NCBI GenBank assembly: GCA_020524245.1
Contig: JAIVLN010000001.1
Coordinates: 868,001-932,000, forward strand
Length of the DNA stretch: 64,000 bases
From: Rossellomorea aquimaris
Lineage (GTDB): Bacteria; Bacillota; Bacilli; Bacillales; Fictibacillaceae
Reading direction: 5' to 3'
Shown here: positions 34,725 through 42,838 of the stretch, one piece after another
Numbering within the stretch: position 1 is the stretch's first letter
Layout of the letters: the number at the start of each line of letters is the position of its first letter
Made by a program: the position numbers and the translations under genes
Notes under the pieces: generated by a model
The model's input: only the letters and a program-made list of their open reading frames with translations
Told to the model about the DNA's origin: nothing
The model's database searches: none

Positions 34725-35390
34725 ATGATGAAAAGAATGACATTGTTGATCAGTATAGTCATTTTCATTCTGGCTTTAGCTGGATGTATGAACGAAGCGG
34801 ATAGTGGTTCAAATGGACAGGAAATGAAGGCTGGAGCTACGGAATCTTCAGAGCACCAAACCCGGAATCAAATGGAATCATCTGACTCGAGTGCGGATCA
34901 ATCCTCGAGTGATGTTGAAATCATTAAAGATGAACGGAAAGGGATTGTCCCCGTTACGATTGAAATTCCCGCTATTAATGTAAAATCGAAAGTCGAACAT
35001 GTCGGGACACTCGATGACGGTCGGATGGATGTTCCGAAAGATGCGGATAACGTCGGCTGGTATAAACCCGGAACTATGCCAGGTGCGCAAGGGAACTCCG
35101 TCATTGCAGGACACGTAGATGATTTGACGAGTCCAGCAGTATTCTATCATCTTCATAAACTGAAAAGCGGAGACGAAATTATCGTCGAAGGTGAATCTGG
35201 GGAAAAGCTTACTTTTAAAGTCGTTCAGTCGGATGTTTACCCTCGACAAGAGGCACCGATTGAGAACATATTCGGATTTTCATATCGAAGCATGCTGAAT
35301 TTAATCACCTGCACGGGTGAGTACGATCCAAATACAACAGAACGAGAAGAACGCCTCGTCGTATCAGCAGAACTGGTGCAAGATCAATAA
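34725..35390 (+). CDS. Sortase (class D/F-like) with lipoprotein signal
   Basis: A 221-residue transpeptidase that should cleave the sorting motif of the preceding protein and join it to the cell wall. Catalytic residues are His130 (IAGHVDD), Cys196 (LITCTGEYD) and Arg210 (EERLVVSA). The core starts at about residue 76 (VTIEIPAINVKSKVEHVG), as in small class D/F sortases. N-terminal LALAGC is a lipobox, so it appears lipid-anchored instead of having an ordinary membrane helix; a Ser/Asp-rich linker follows. ATG 34725 is 9 nt after AAAGG; ATG 34716 overlaps that site. Confidence 0.88.
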   Translation: MMKRMTLLISIVIFILALAGCMNEADSGSNGQEMKAGATESSEHQTRNQMESSDSSADQSSSDVEIIKDERKGIVPVTIEIPAINVKSKVEHVGTLDDGRMDVPKDADNVGWYKPGTMPGAQGNSVIAGHVDDLTSPAVFYHLHKLKSGDEIIVEGESGEKLTFKVVQSDVYPRQEAPIENIFGFSYRSMLNLITCTGEYDPNTTEREERLVVSAELVQDQ

Positions 35391-35392
35391 AA

Positions 35393-35427
35393 GAACCCCA
35401 AATGAGCGGATCATTTGGGGTTCTTCA
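35393..35427 (+). terminator. Intrinsic terminator after the sortase gene
   Basis: Stem agaaccccaaatga (35393-35406) with tcatttggggttct (35412-35425), 5-nt loop, then tt and cattg; strong stem, modest T-tract. Confidence 0.85.
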
Positions 35428-35530
35428 TTGTTGGAAGCGTATTTTTTCCGGGTTATGATAAGTAACCAAAATCTTTATTTCTACCATATCGAGTACTCAT
35501 AAATCCCGGTGAAGGGTGCATATCCTTATA

Positions 35531-36244
35531 TCATATCGATTCGTTTCTTTCCATGACCTTCTTCGTACGTTTGCCTCTTCTTTGCAACAAATTCAATGCA
35601 TAAATGTTCATAATCAGCCATACAGCACCAGCTGAAAAACCAGCAATGATATCACTTGGATAATGGACGTGCAGGTAGACCCTGGAAATTCCGATCAGAA
35701 AAATCAGCAGACCGACAAGTACCCCGACAAGCCATGGAGATCGCCCTTGTCTCTTCATATACTGGATAATCAGATACCCCATGATTCCATATGCTGCCAT
35801 AGACACCATTGCATGTCCGCTCGGAAAACTGTATCCTCCGACTTCAATCAAGTGCTCGATATCCGGTCTTGCGCGTTGGAATGAGAACTTCAATGCTCCG
35901 TTCAAGCCCCATGCACCTAAAATCGTCGTCAGCAAGATAAACGATTCCGCCTTTAACTTTTTAAAAAGGAGAATGGCTAAAAAGATCGGGACGACGACCA
36001 GATAGGTGCTTGTATTACCGACATGAGTGACCGTAATCATTATTTCCGTCAGCCACGGGACCTGCAATCCATGGACCAGACCAGAAAGCACACCGTCGAA
36101 ATCACCTAATTCATTTTCCAGAAGACTGTCCGCAAATTTGGCAAATACTCCGAGCAATCCTAAAACGACAAGAATACCAAAGATCAATCGAATACTGATT
36201 TTCTGTAACACTTTATCGTTTAAAGTGGTTTCTATTTTTCCCAT
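35531..36244 (-). CDS. PAP2-family phosphatase
   Basis: An integral membrane phosphatase of about 237 residues with six helices. The three catalytic motifs are KFSFQRARP, YSFPSGHAM and SRVYLHVHYPSD. Relatives in Bacillota dephosphorylate undecaprenyl pyrophosphate or phosphatidylglycerol phosphate; which applies cannot be told. The start is uncertain among ATG 36256, 36253 and 36244: AAAGGG is very close to the first two and 12 nt from the third. Single gene. Confidence 0.88.
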   Translation of the reverse strand: MGKIETTLNDKVLQKISIRLIFGILVVLGLLGVFAKFADSLLENELGDFDGVLSGLVHGLQVPWLTEIMITVTHVGNTSTYLVVVPIFLAILLFKKLKAESFILLTTILGAWGLNGALKFSFQRARPDIEHLIEVGGYSFPSGHAMVSMAAYGIMGYLIIQYMKRQGRSPWLVGVLVGLLIFLIGISRVYLHVHYPSDIIAGFSAGAVWLIMNIYALNLLQRRGKRTKKVMERNESI

Positions 36245-36452
36245 ACCATGCATCATCCCTTTCTTGACACGACTTTATATTTAAATTCTTTTCGTCTATT
36301 ATTTTTTAGATTCCCTATTTTACCATGGAACGAACATAGCCTCTAGTTCGTATATGAATCATGTATACCATTTTTTATGAATTCAAGAAGGGATTTTTAT
36401 TTCCTTTATTGAAATAACAATATCACAGAAAAATATACGGGGTGGTCTATCA

Positions 36453-36839
36453 ATGAGGTTCGGGCGGAAGCAGAGAACAATCATTCTTACTAAGCCAACA
36501 AGGGAATTGGAGCACAAACTGGTCTTTGTCGGGAGTTTGATCGGATTCTTCCTCTCTTTCATGTACTTTGTGTTCTTCGAGTTTATGTATGAATCCATGA
36601 ATGACATGACACACGCCATCATCTCCAGTTTATCAGGAGCGATTGCATCACTCGTAGCTTATCTGTGTCTGAATCTTGTGGATTACCAAACAAGGAAATT
36701 CGCAATCTGCATTGCAATATGTTCCATCTGGGGTTTGCTCAGTGTGAGTTTCTTCTACTCGATTCCAGCAATCATGCTGTTATCCTCCACTTTCCTTTGT
36801 TTTTGGAGAAAGAATAAAGAAATACGCGTTGTTAAATGA
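36453..36839 (+). CDS. Small hypothetical membrane protein
   Basis: Not recognised. A 128-residue protein with a basic N-terminus (MRFGRKQRTIIL) and four probable membrane helices: LVFVGSLIGFFLSFMYFVFF, IISSLSGAIASLVAYLCLNLV, FAICIAICSIWGLLSVSFFY and IPAIMLLSSTFLCFW, ending in a basic tail. ATG 36453 has GGGGTGG seven nt upstream. It is convergent with the drug exporter gene and shares a bidirectional terminator. No functional clue. Confidence 0.65.
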   Translation: MRFGRKQRTIILTKPTRELEHKLVFVGSLIGFFLSFMYFVFFEFMYESMNDMTHAIISSLSGAIASLVAYLCLNLVDYQTRKFAICIAICSIWGLLSVSFFYSIPAIMLLSSTFLCFWRKNKEIRVVK

Positions 36840-36877
36840 AAAAAGAGTGACAAGCGAACTGCCTGTCACTCTTTCTT
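36838..36877. terminator. Bidirectional terminator between membrane protein and exporter genes
   Basis: Stem aaagagtgaca (36842-36852) with tgtcactcttt (36864-36874); T-rich or A-rich flanks on both sides serve the convergent genes at 36839 and 36888. Confidence 0.85.
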
Positions 36878-36887
36878 AGTCGTGTCA

Positions 36888-38498
36888 TCATTTAGTAGCA
36901 TGTACATGTTTCTCCATCGGCATCGGCGTCTCTTCCTCTTCATCATCTTCCTGATTGGATGTCTTCAATCGAACTTCTTTCAGGAATAACACCAGTCCGA
37001 CGGCAACCACCATCATGATGGCTCCGAACATGAATGCCCCACTCAGCGCATCGCTTAAAGCGGTACGCATCATCTCCACCACTTTCACAAACAGCTCAAG
37101 CTGATCTTGAGGAAATTGAGATTTGATCGCTTGAAGTTGTTCAGGATCCATCAACAGCTTAGGATCGCTTAACTTTTCCACTGAACCACCGGTTGCACCA
37201 CCGGAAACAGCTTGTGCAGAAGACTTCATGTTCGAGCTCATAATGATGTTCATGATTGCCCCCATAATCGATACCCCAATCGTCCCGCCCAACTGACGGA
37301 ACAGCTGCACAGAGGAAGTCGCAACTCCCAAGTGCTTGTATGGGACTGCATTTTGTATCGTAATCGTAAAGATTGGGAAACTGCACCCTAATCCAAGACC
37401 GATGATGATCAATCTTAGAATCGCATCCATATTCGTGCTGGCACTCGTCAAGGTCGTCAGAGAGAAAATGCCAAACCCCATCGTCGTCAGACCGAGTATT
37501 GCGAGCTTTTTATATTTTCCCGTCCTTGTGATGAGTTGCCCAACAATCGTACTGGATGCGACCATACTGAGCATCATCGACATCATGATGAAGCCGGTTG
37601 TTGTAGCAGAAGTACCGATTACACCTTGTATGAAAAACGGCATATACATGATCGCACCGAACATCGCCATACCAATTAACAATCCGATGACGTTGGAGAT
37701 GGTGAAAACGCTGTTTTTAAATAAATGGAGCGGCAGGACAGGGTTCTCCACCTTTTGTTCGGCAACCAAAAACGCGATCAACGAAATAACCGATAAGGCA
37801 AAAAGCCCAAGCACTTGCACAGAGCCCCACGCAAATTGATTCCCTGCCCAGGAGAACGCAAGCAACAGCGGAATAATCGTTGCAGCCAGGAACACCGAGC
37901 CAAAGTAATCGATTTTTCCATGCGCCTGGCGAGGGACACTAGGGAACAACCGCATGATTAAAATGAATGCAACGAATCCGACAGGTAGGAAGATCCAGAA
38001 AATCCACTTCCATGCAAAATGGTCTACGATATATCCACCCAGTGTCGGGCCGAATACACTCGCCAATCCGAAGACAGCGCCCATCAACCCTTGCCATCTA
38101 CCTCTTTCACGTGGAGAGAAGAGATCTCCAATTGATGCAAAAGCTGTTGAGAAGATCATTCCACCTGCAAGACCTTGAAATCCTCGATACAGAATCAACA
38201 TGAAGATGCTGGTCGCTGTTCCGCACAGGAAGGTCGCAATGATGAACATTCCTAGCCCCAACAAAATGAATGGTTTCCGTCCATACATGTCAGACAGCTT
38301 CCCTACCAGAATCGCTGTGACACTTGAAGCGAGCATGTAAATCGTAAAGATCCAACTGAAATAAGGCATGCCTCCGAGATCGGATACGATTTTCGGCATC
38401 GCTGTTCCGATGATTGTCTGGTTCAATGCGGCAAACAACATGGATGCCAATACAGCTACCATGATTGTGATTTTTTTTCGTAGTGGTAAATGTTCCAT
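36888..38498 (-). CDS. MFS multidrug exporter, DHA2 (EmrB/QacA) type
   Basis: A 536-residue proton-driven drug exporter with about 14 membrane helices. The family motif A is GKLSDMYGRKPF, and motif C is visible in GASVFGPTLGGYIVD-like sequence (GLASVFGPTLGGYIVDHF). The C-terminus is acidic with two histidines (EEEETPMPMEKHVHATK). It lies downstream of a MarR regulator on the same strand with an inverted repeat between them, the common arrangement for inducible efflux. Substrate unknown. Start ATG 38498 follows AGGAG by 8-9 nt. Confidence 0.92.
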   Translation of the reverse strand: MEHLPLRKKITIMVAVLASMLFAALNQTIIGTAMPKIVSDLGGMPYFSWIFTIYMLASSVTAILVGKLSDMYGRKPFILLGLGMFIIATFLCGTATSIFMLILYRGFQGLAGGMIFSTAFASIGDLFSPRERGRWQGLMGAVFGLASVFGPTLGGYIVDHFAWKWIFWIFLPVGFVAFILIMRLFPSVPRQAHGKIDYFGSVFLAATIIPLLLAFSWAGNQFAWGSVQVLGLFALSVISLIAFLVAEQKVENPVLPLHLFKNSVFTISNVIGLLIGMAMFGAIMYMPFFIQGVIGTSATTTGFIMMSMMLSMVASSTIVGQLITRTGKYKKLAILGLTTMGFGIFSLTTLTSASTNMDAILRLIIIGLGLGCSFPIFTITIQNAVPYKHLGVATSSVQLFRQLGGTIGVSIMGAIMNIIMSSNMKSSAQAVSGGATGGSVEKLSDPKLLMDPEQLQAIKSQFPQDQLELFVKVVEMMRTALSDALSGAFMFGAIMMVVAVGLVLFLKEVRLKTSNQEDDEEEETPMPMEKHVHATK

Positions 38499-38527
38499 AC
38501 AATCGTTCTCCTATCCTTCACAAGATG

Positions 38528-38550
38528 AATAGTTCACTTCATGAAGTATT
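38528..38550. promoter_or_regulatory. Candidate MarR operator between regulator and exporter
   Basis: Inverted repeat aatagttca-cttca-tgaagtatt: 9-bp arms with one mismatch, containing the 12-bp palindrome acttcatgaagt. Size and base composition suit a MarR-family site. It lies 30 bp upstream of the exporter start. Confidence 0.45.
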
Positions 38551-38567
38551 TTTCAAAAAATGAAGCT

Positions 38568-38987
38568 TTAATCATATATTTTAGAAAAAAGCCGCAACAA
38601 TTCTTTAATATCTTCGTCTTCAAGGTTTTTAAACTTACGTTCCATGTACTCATGTTTACGCAATTCCAGGGCTTGGACCTGTTTACGTCCTTCCTCCGTA
38701 ATACTTAGATATATGACTCTTCGATCATTCTCAGCACGGTTCCGTTGTACGAGGTTCCGCTGAACGAAACGATCGGTCACTGCTGTAATATGACTCATCG
38801 CCACATTGAATTCCTGGGACAGCATCGAAGTCATGACTTGCCCTTTTTCCATAATAAATTTCAAATACGTAAAATCGGTCGCAGTGCATTCATCTTCAAA
38901 TAGCTGATTGATTTCTTTTCGGAACATCCTAAAGGTCTTCCGAAAGCTTTTTTCCAAGTCCCAAATCAACTGATCACGTTTCTCCAT
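38568..38987 (-). CDS. MarR-family transcriptional regulator
   Basis: A 139-residue winged-helix repressor: MTSMLSQEFNVAMSHITAVTDRFVQRNLVQRNRAENDRRVIYLSITEEGRKQV covers the DNA-recognition helix and wing (the DRR pattern is diagnostic). It is likely to control the drug exporter directly downstream and itself. The end of the gene is 70 bp from the exporter start. Starts at ATG 38987. Confidence 0.9.
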   Translation of the reverse strand: MEKRDQLIWDLEKSFRKTFRMFRKEINQLFEDECTATDFTYLKFIMEKGQVMTSMLSQEFNVAMSHITAVTDRFVQRNLVQRNRAENDRRVIYLSITEEGRKQVQALELRKHEYMERKFKNLEDEDIKELLRLFSKIYD

Positions 38988-39228
38988 ACTTCACACCTAA
39001 TCAATCCTCTTTCTATTTTTAACCATTTTATTATAACAGAATGGCGTAGGCGTTACGAACGAAAAGTCTTTATAATGGTGGTAAATAATTCCTGTTTTGA
39101 TTATGCTAGGAAGGAGAATACAAAGAGAGTCCCTAAACCTTACATAATGTGTTTCTTGTTATGAATTATCAATTTGCGTCATTTTATACTATACTTATAG
39201 TGGAGTTCTGATTGAAAGGAAGAGTCAG

Positions 39229-39657
39229 ATGAACATTGGCTTTTACTTATTACCTAAAAGCGAAGTGAAGTACTTAAATCCTGAATCGACCATACGCCAA
39301 GCACTTGAAAAGATGTCTTATCACAAATATACGTCCGTTCCTCTAGTGGATGAAGACGGAAGATATTCTGGTACGCTTACTGAAGGTGATTTGCTGTGGA
39401 AACTGAAAGATGACATGGATAAAGATGAGGATTACGAAGAGGTCATCCAGAAGACAAGATTGAAGGATGTCCCTAGGCGGGTACAAAACATACCGATTTC
39501 CATTAATGCGAATATGGAAGACTTGATTACACTTGCGACGGATCAAAACTTCATCCCGATCACCGATGATGATGGCCATTTCATCGGTATCATCCGTCGT
39601 CGGGACATCATCAAATATTGCGCAAGCGTTATCTGGGAAAACAAGCAAACCAATTAA
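39229..39657 (+). CDS. CBS-domain protein
   Basis: A 142-residue protein with two CBS motifs forming one Bateman module: STIRQALEKMSYHKYTSVPLVDEDGRYSGTLTEGDLLW (about 20-62) and NMEDLITLATDQNFIPITDDDGHFIGIIRRRDIIKY (about 95-130). Such stand-alone modules bind adenine nucleotides or c-di-AMP and regulate partners; ligand unknown. Similar to B. subtilis YkuL/CbpB-type proteins (c-di-AMP binding), though orthology is not shown. ATG follows GAAAGGAAG. Convergent with the HD-GYP gene, with a shared terminator. Confidence 0.85.
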   Translation: MNIGFYLLPKSEVKYLNPESTIRQALEKMSYHKYTSVPLVDEDGRYSGTLTEGDLLWKLKDDMDKDEDYEEVIQKTRLKDVPRRVQNIPISINANMEDLITLATDQNFIPITDDDGHFIGIIRRRDIIKYCASVIWENKQTN

Positions 39658-39674
39658 TCGACGATATGACTGAA

Positions 39675-39703
39675 AAAGAGGATGACAGACTGTCATCCTC
39701 TTT
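39675..39703. terminator. Bidirectional terminator between CBS and HD-GYP genes
   Basis: Perfect 13-bp stem aaagaggatgaca (39675-39687) with tgtcatcctcttt (39691-39703), loop gac. It serves both convergent genes. Confidence 0.9.
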
Positions 39704-40765
39704 CTAATGAGCAAAATCTTGAATGGAAACAGTAGGTACTTTTTTCAAATCCAAAAACTCTGAACCAATCTTCAACAAGGGACGATGGGGTTGTTCATAA
39801 GGTATGAACGTGATGACGGCATTCTTCTGGCTATTCAGCAGGACGTTCCTGCCTACATATTGTTTCATGAGATAGTGGACGAATTCTTTCACCACTGCTT
39901 GATTGAGTCTCCCCATTTCCGCTTCTTTCACGAGCTGCTCTATGGCAACGAATGAAGAGCGTCCTTCATGATAATCTCTTTCTGTACAGATCGCATCATA
40001 AATGTCTGCAACGGCCAAAATTTGAACCAAAAACGGGATTTCATCGGCTGTCCTGCCATCGGGATAACCGGTGCCATCCAATCGTTCATGATGGGCTAAT
40101 GCACCTATTGCCACCATTGGATTCAAATTCGGGATTTCACTTAGAATTTCATAGCCGTATCGTGTATGTAACTTGATCGTTTCGTACTCTTCATCACTTA
40201 ATCGCTCGGGTTTCTTCAGGATGTCGTTTTTGATTTTCGTCTTTCCGATATCGTGAAGGATACCCATTTTCCCTAACAAAAAAATCTGATCTTCAGGAAG
40301 CTTAAGCACCTTCCCGATCACCCCTGCAACAAGACCAACATTCATACTATGCTGATACGTCACTTCATCATGATGCTTTACATCATAGATGAGAGAAATT
40401 GCTTGATCCTCATCTTCCAGCACTTCTTCAAGGACAGATGAAAACTGGTTAAAAACGGCATTTACTTTGTTCTTCAGGCTGGATTGGATATTCGTGAATA
40501 ACTTTTTAATACTCGTAACTGCCTGATCGTATGCTTGCTGTATCGGTGGATCATCGTTTTCACTGATTATGGTAGGTTGAATGTCTACTGATAAACGATC
40601 CACAGATGGTAATGGTTCCCCTTCATAAAACCAATCGTGCTTATCCAACATATCGATCTGGACTTGCGTCAGCACCGTCCCTTTTTTCAAAAGCAGAATC
40701 CCTTTTTTCGAATAAATGTTGGCAGCTAAAAAGGTCCCCTTATGCAAATCATTATTATTTTCCAA
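39704..40765 (-). CDS. HD-GYP domain phosphodiesterase
   Basis: A 353-residue cytosolic HD-GYP protein, a class that hydrolyses cyclic di-GMP. The metal site includes HHDEVTYQHSMNV, MGILHDIGKTKI (HD) and the diagnostic HHERLDGTGYPDG (GYP). An N-terminal region of about 100 residues (IYSKKGILLLKKGTVLTQVQIDML) is typical of Bacillota HD-GYP proteins. It starts at TTG 40765, selected because GGGGGG lies 8 nt upstream. No partner cyclase is nearby. Confidence 0.9.
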   Translation of the reverse strand: MENNNDLHKGTFLAANIYSKKGILLLKKGTVLTQVQIDMLDKHDWFYEGEPLPSVDRLSVDIQPTIISENDDPPIQQAYDQAVTSIKKLFTNIQSSLKNKVNAVFNQFSSVLEEVLEDEDQAISLIYDVKHHDEVTYQHSMNVGLVAGVIGKVLKLPEDQIFLLGKMGILHDIGKTKIKNDILKKPERLSDEEYETIKLHTRYGYEILSEIPNLNPMVAIGALAHHERLDGTGYPDGRTADEIPFLVQILAVADIYDAICTERDYHEGRSSFVAIEQLVKEAEMGRLNQAVVKEFVHYLMKQYVGRNVLLNSQKNAVITFIPYEQPHRPLLKIGSEFLDLKKVPTVSIQDFAH

Positions 40766-40954
40766 TTAGACATCCCCCCATGTCTAAATAAACCACTTCG
40801 AAATACTTGCAATATAAACTCAATTATAGTATACATGCAAAATTATCCAACCGCTATTTAAATTTGTAGAGAATGGACCGAAGTGGGGTTCGTTTTTATC
40901 GCCACAATAACGGGTAACCTAGTTGTATCGTATTATCTTGTGGAGGAAACTTAG

Positions 40955-42457
40955 ATGAAACGTACACGCCAATTCTTTTTCAGCATTACGATGATTATTT
41001 GTTTTGTTATTATTCTTTCAACCAAACAGTCCTATGAGGTAAAAACTTTCGCAGCGATCATTTATCTATCTATCGTCCTATCCGTCTGTTATGTATTGAT
41101 GCTTGAAAACCGTTCACCTTATAAAACCTTGTTATGGATCTACGTCATCCTGTTCATTCCGGTAATCGGATATATCACCTTCATTTATTCTGGTCAACTG
41201 GAAGTGAAAGGGCATCTTTTCAAACAGAAGAGACTATCCAATTTCAAACAGTCACTTTCCATGCAGCTTGATCACCGACCTTCCCACAAATGGACTCATC
41301 TAAGCGAGGATGAGCGCGAATTTTCCAAGCTAATTACATCCCTCAGTGGGCAGAACATCAGCTTTTTCTCCCATACGGAAGTGCTACGGAATGGTGACAA
41401 GAAATTCCCAAGGCTGCTCGAGGAATTGAAACAGGCAAAAGACTTTATTCATATCCAGTATTACATTTTCCGGTCAGATGATATCGGCAAGGAAATCATT
41501 GAAGTTCTTTGTCATAAAGCCAAAGAAGGCGTAGAAGTACGGTTCATCTTTGACGGGATCGGTAGTATCGGATTGTCCGACAGTGACCTATCCAAAATGA
41601 AAGAGGCAGGGATTGAAGCACATAGCTTCCTGCCGATCCGAAAAGGATTTTTCAATCAAAAGTTCAACTTCCGGAATCACCGGAAGATTGTCGTCATCGA
41701 TGGTAAGGTCGGCTTCGTTGGTGGTCTTAACGTTGGTAATGAGTATTTAGGAAAGGATGAACGCTTCGGCTACTGGCGCGATACTCATCTAATTTTACAA
41801 GGAGAAGCATTGAGAGATCTCCATCGTGTATTCCTGCTGGATTGGAGTTACGTCCAAGACGATTCTCTTTTCCAAGAGAGGTACCTGGATGTTGAGCCGC
41901 ATGATGAAGGTGGCGGTATACAGGTCGTTCCTAGCGGACCTGACACTTCCCAAGGAATCATGAGCTATCTTTACTACAGCATGATTACGAACGCTAAGAA
42001 ATCCGTGTGGATTACGACACCGTATTTTATTCCGAGTAAAGAAATTCGTACAGCTCTGTTGATTGCCGCGATCAAAGGCATTGACGTCCGGCTCATCGTC
42101 CCTGAAAAAAGCGATGGGTTTCTCACCCAATATGCTACTCGTTCCTATTTCAATGAATTACTACAGTATGGGGTGAAAGTGTATATGTATCGTAGAGGTT
42201 TCACTCATCAGAAAACGATCATCGTAGACGGTACCTATGCCACATTAGGCACTGCAAATGTCGATTTACGGAGCTTTCATTTGAACTTTGAAGTGAATGT
42301 GTTCATGTTCCGGACACCATCGATCGATACCCTCATTCGTCACTATGAAGAGGACATTCAGGACAGTGTTGAGGTTGACCTGGATACTTACCGACAGAGA
42401 GGGATTGCCCTCAGGACTAAAGAATCCTTTAGTCGTCTGTTTTCTCCCGTTCTATAA
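40955..42457 (+). CDS. cls: Cardiolipin synthase (phospholipase D type)
   Basis: Condenses two phosphatidylglycerol molecules to cardiolipin in the membrane. The 500-residue protein has two N-terminal membrane helices (ITMIICFVIILS, ALWIYVILFIPVIGYITF-like region) and two phospholipase-D HKD motifs, NHRKIVVIDGKVGFVGG and THQKTIIVDGTYATLGT. Length and layout are those of bacterial ClsA-type enzymes. ATG 40955 follows TGGAGG. Ends in a terminator that overlaps the stop codon. Confidence 0.93.
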   Translation: MKRTRQFFFSITMIICFVIILSTKQSYEVKTFAAIIYLSIVLSVCYVLMLENRSPYKTLLWIYVILFIPVIGYITFIYSGQLEVKGHLFKQKRLSNFKQSLSMQLDHRPSHKWTHLSEDEREFSKLITSLSGQNISFFSHTEVLRNGDKKFPRLLEELKQAKDFIHIQYYIFRSDDIGKEIIEVLCHKAKEGVEVRFIFDGIGSIGLSDSDLSKMKEAGIEAHSFLPIRKGFFNQKFNFRNHRKIVVIDGKVGFVGGLNVGNEYLGKDERFGYWRDTHLILQGEALRDLHRVFLLDWSYVQDDSLFQERYLDVEPHDEGGGIQVVPSGPDTSQGIMSYLYYSMITNAKKSVWITTPYFIPSKEIRTALLIAAIKGIDVRLIVPEKSDGFLTQYATRSYFNELLQYGVKVYMYRRGFTHQKTIIVDGTYATLGTANVDLRSFHLNFEVNVFMFRTPSIDTLIRHYEEDIQDSVEVDLDTYRQRGIALRTKESFSRLFSPVL

Positions 42458-42476
42458 AGGCGGGAGATTTTCTTTT
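42443..42476 (+). terminator. Intrinsic terminator overlapping the cls stop codon
   Basis: Stem tctcccg (42443-42449) with cgggaga (42461-42467), followed by ttttctttt. The stop codon TAA (42455-42457) lies in the loop. Confidence 0.85.
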
Positions 42477-42550
42477 GTCCGGAATCATGAAACGAAACAT
42501 GTCAAACCGTACATACTAAACACATTACGATGAATGAAGGATGTGTTTGG

Positions 42551-42832
42551 ATGTTTGGTTGGATATTTGTAGTCGGCTTTTGGTTAATTGGTACCATCAT
42601 CGCCGCAAGTCCGGGAATCCTATTCCGTCTTATCGAGAAAGAAAAGGAACACCTGAGGGAAGAATCATCAGAAACACGGTTCAGAGACCATATGGCATCG
42701 ATTTTCTTCAGTGTCGAAGAGAAAATCTTAAGCTCGATCCCATGGTGGTCCCTCACACTTTCATGTTCGATTCTGGCAGTCCTCTTCTTTACATTCGGTT
42801 TCATCGCTTTAAGCTTCGTATTAGCTGGTTGA
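42551..42832 (+). CDS. Small hypothetical membrane protein
   Basis: Not recognised. A 93-residue protein with an N-terminal helix (WIFVVGFWLIGTIIAASPGILF) and a C-terminal helix (LSCSILAVLFFTFGFIALSFVLAG) separated by a charged cytosolic segment. ATG 42551 is preferred because AAGGA lies 9-10 nt upstream; the longer frame begins in that site. The stop is only 6 bp from the end of the convergent gene at 42839, without room for a terminator. Confidence 0.6.
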   Translation: MFGWIFVVGFWLIGTIIAASPGILFRLIEKEKEHLREESSETRFRDHMASIFFSVEEKILSSIPWWSLTLSCSILAVLFFTFGFIALSFVLAG

Positions 42833-42838
42833 TGAACT

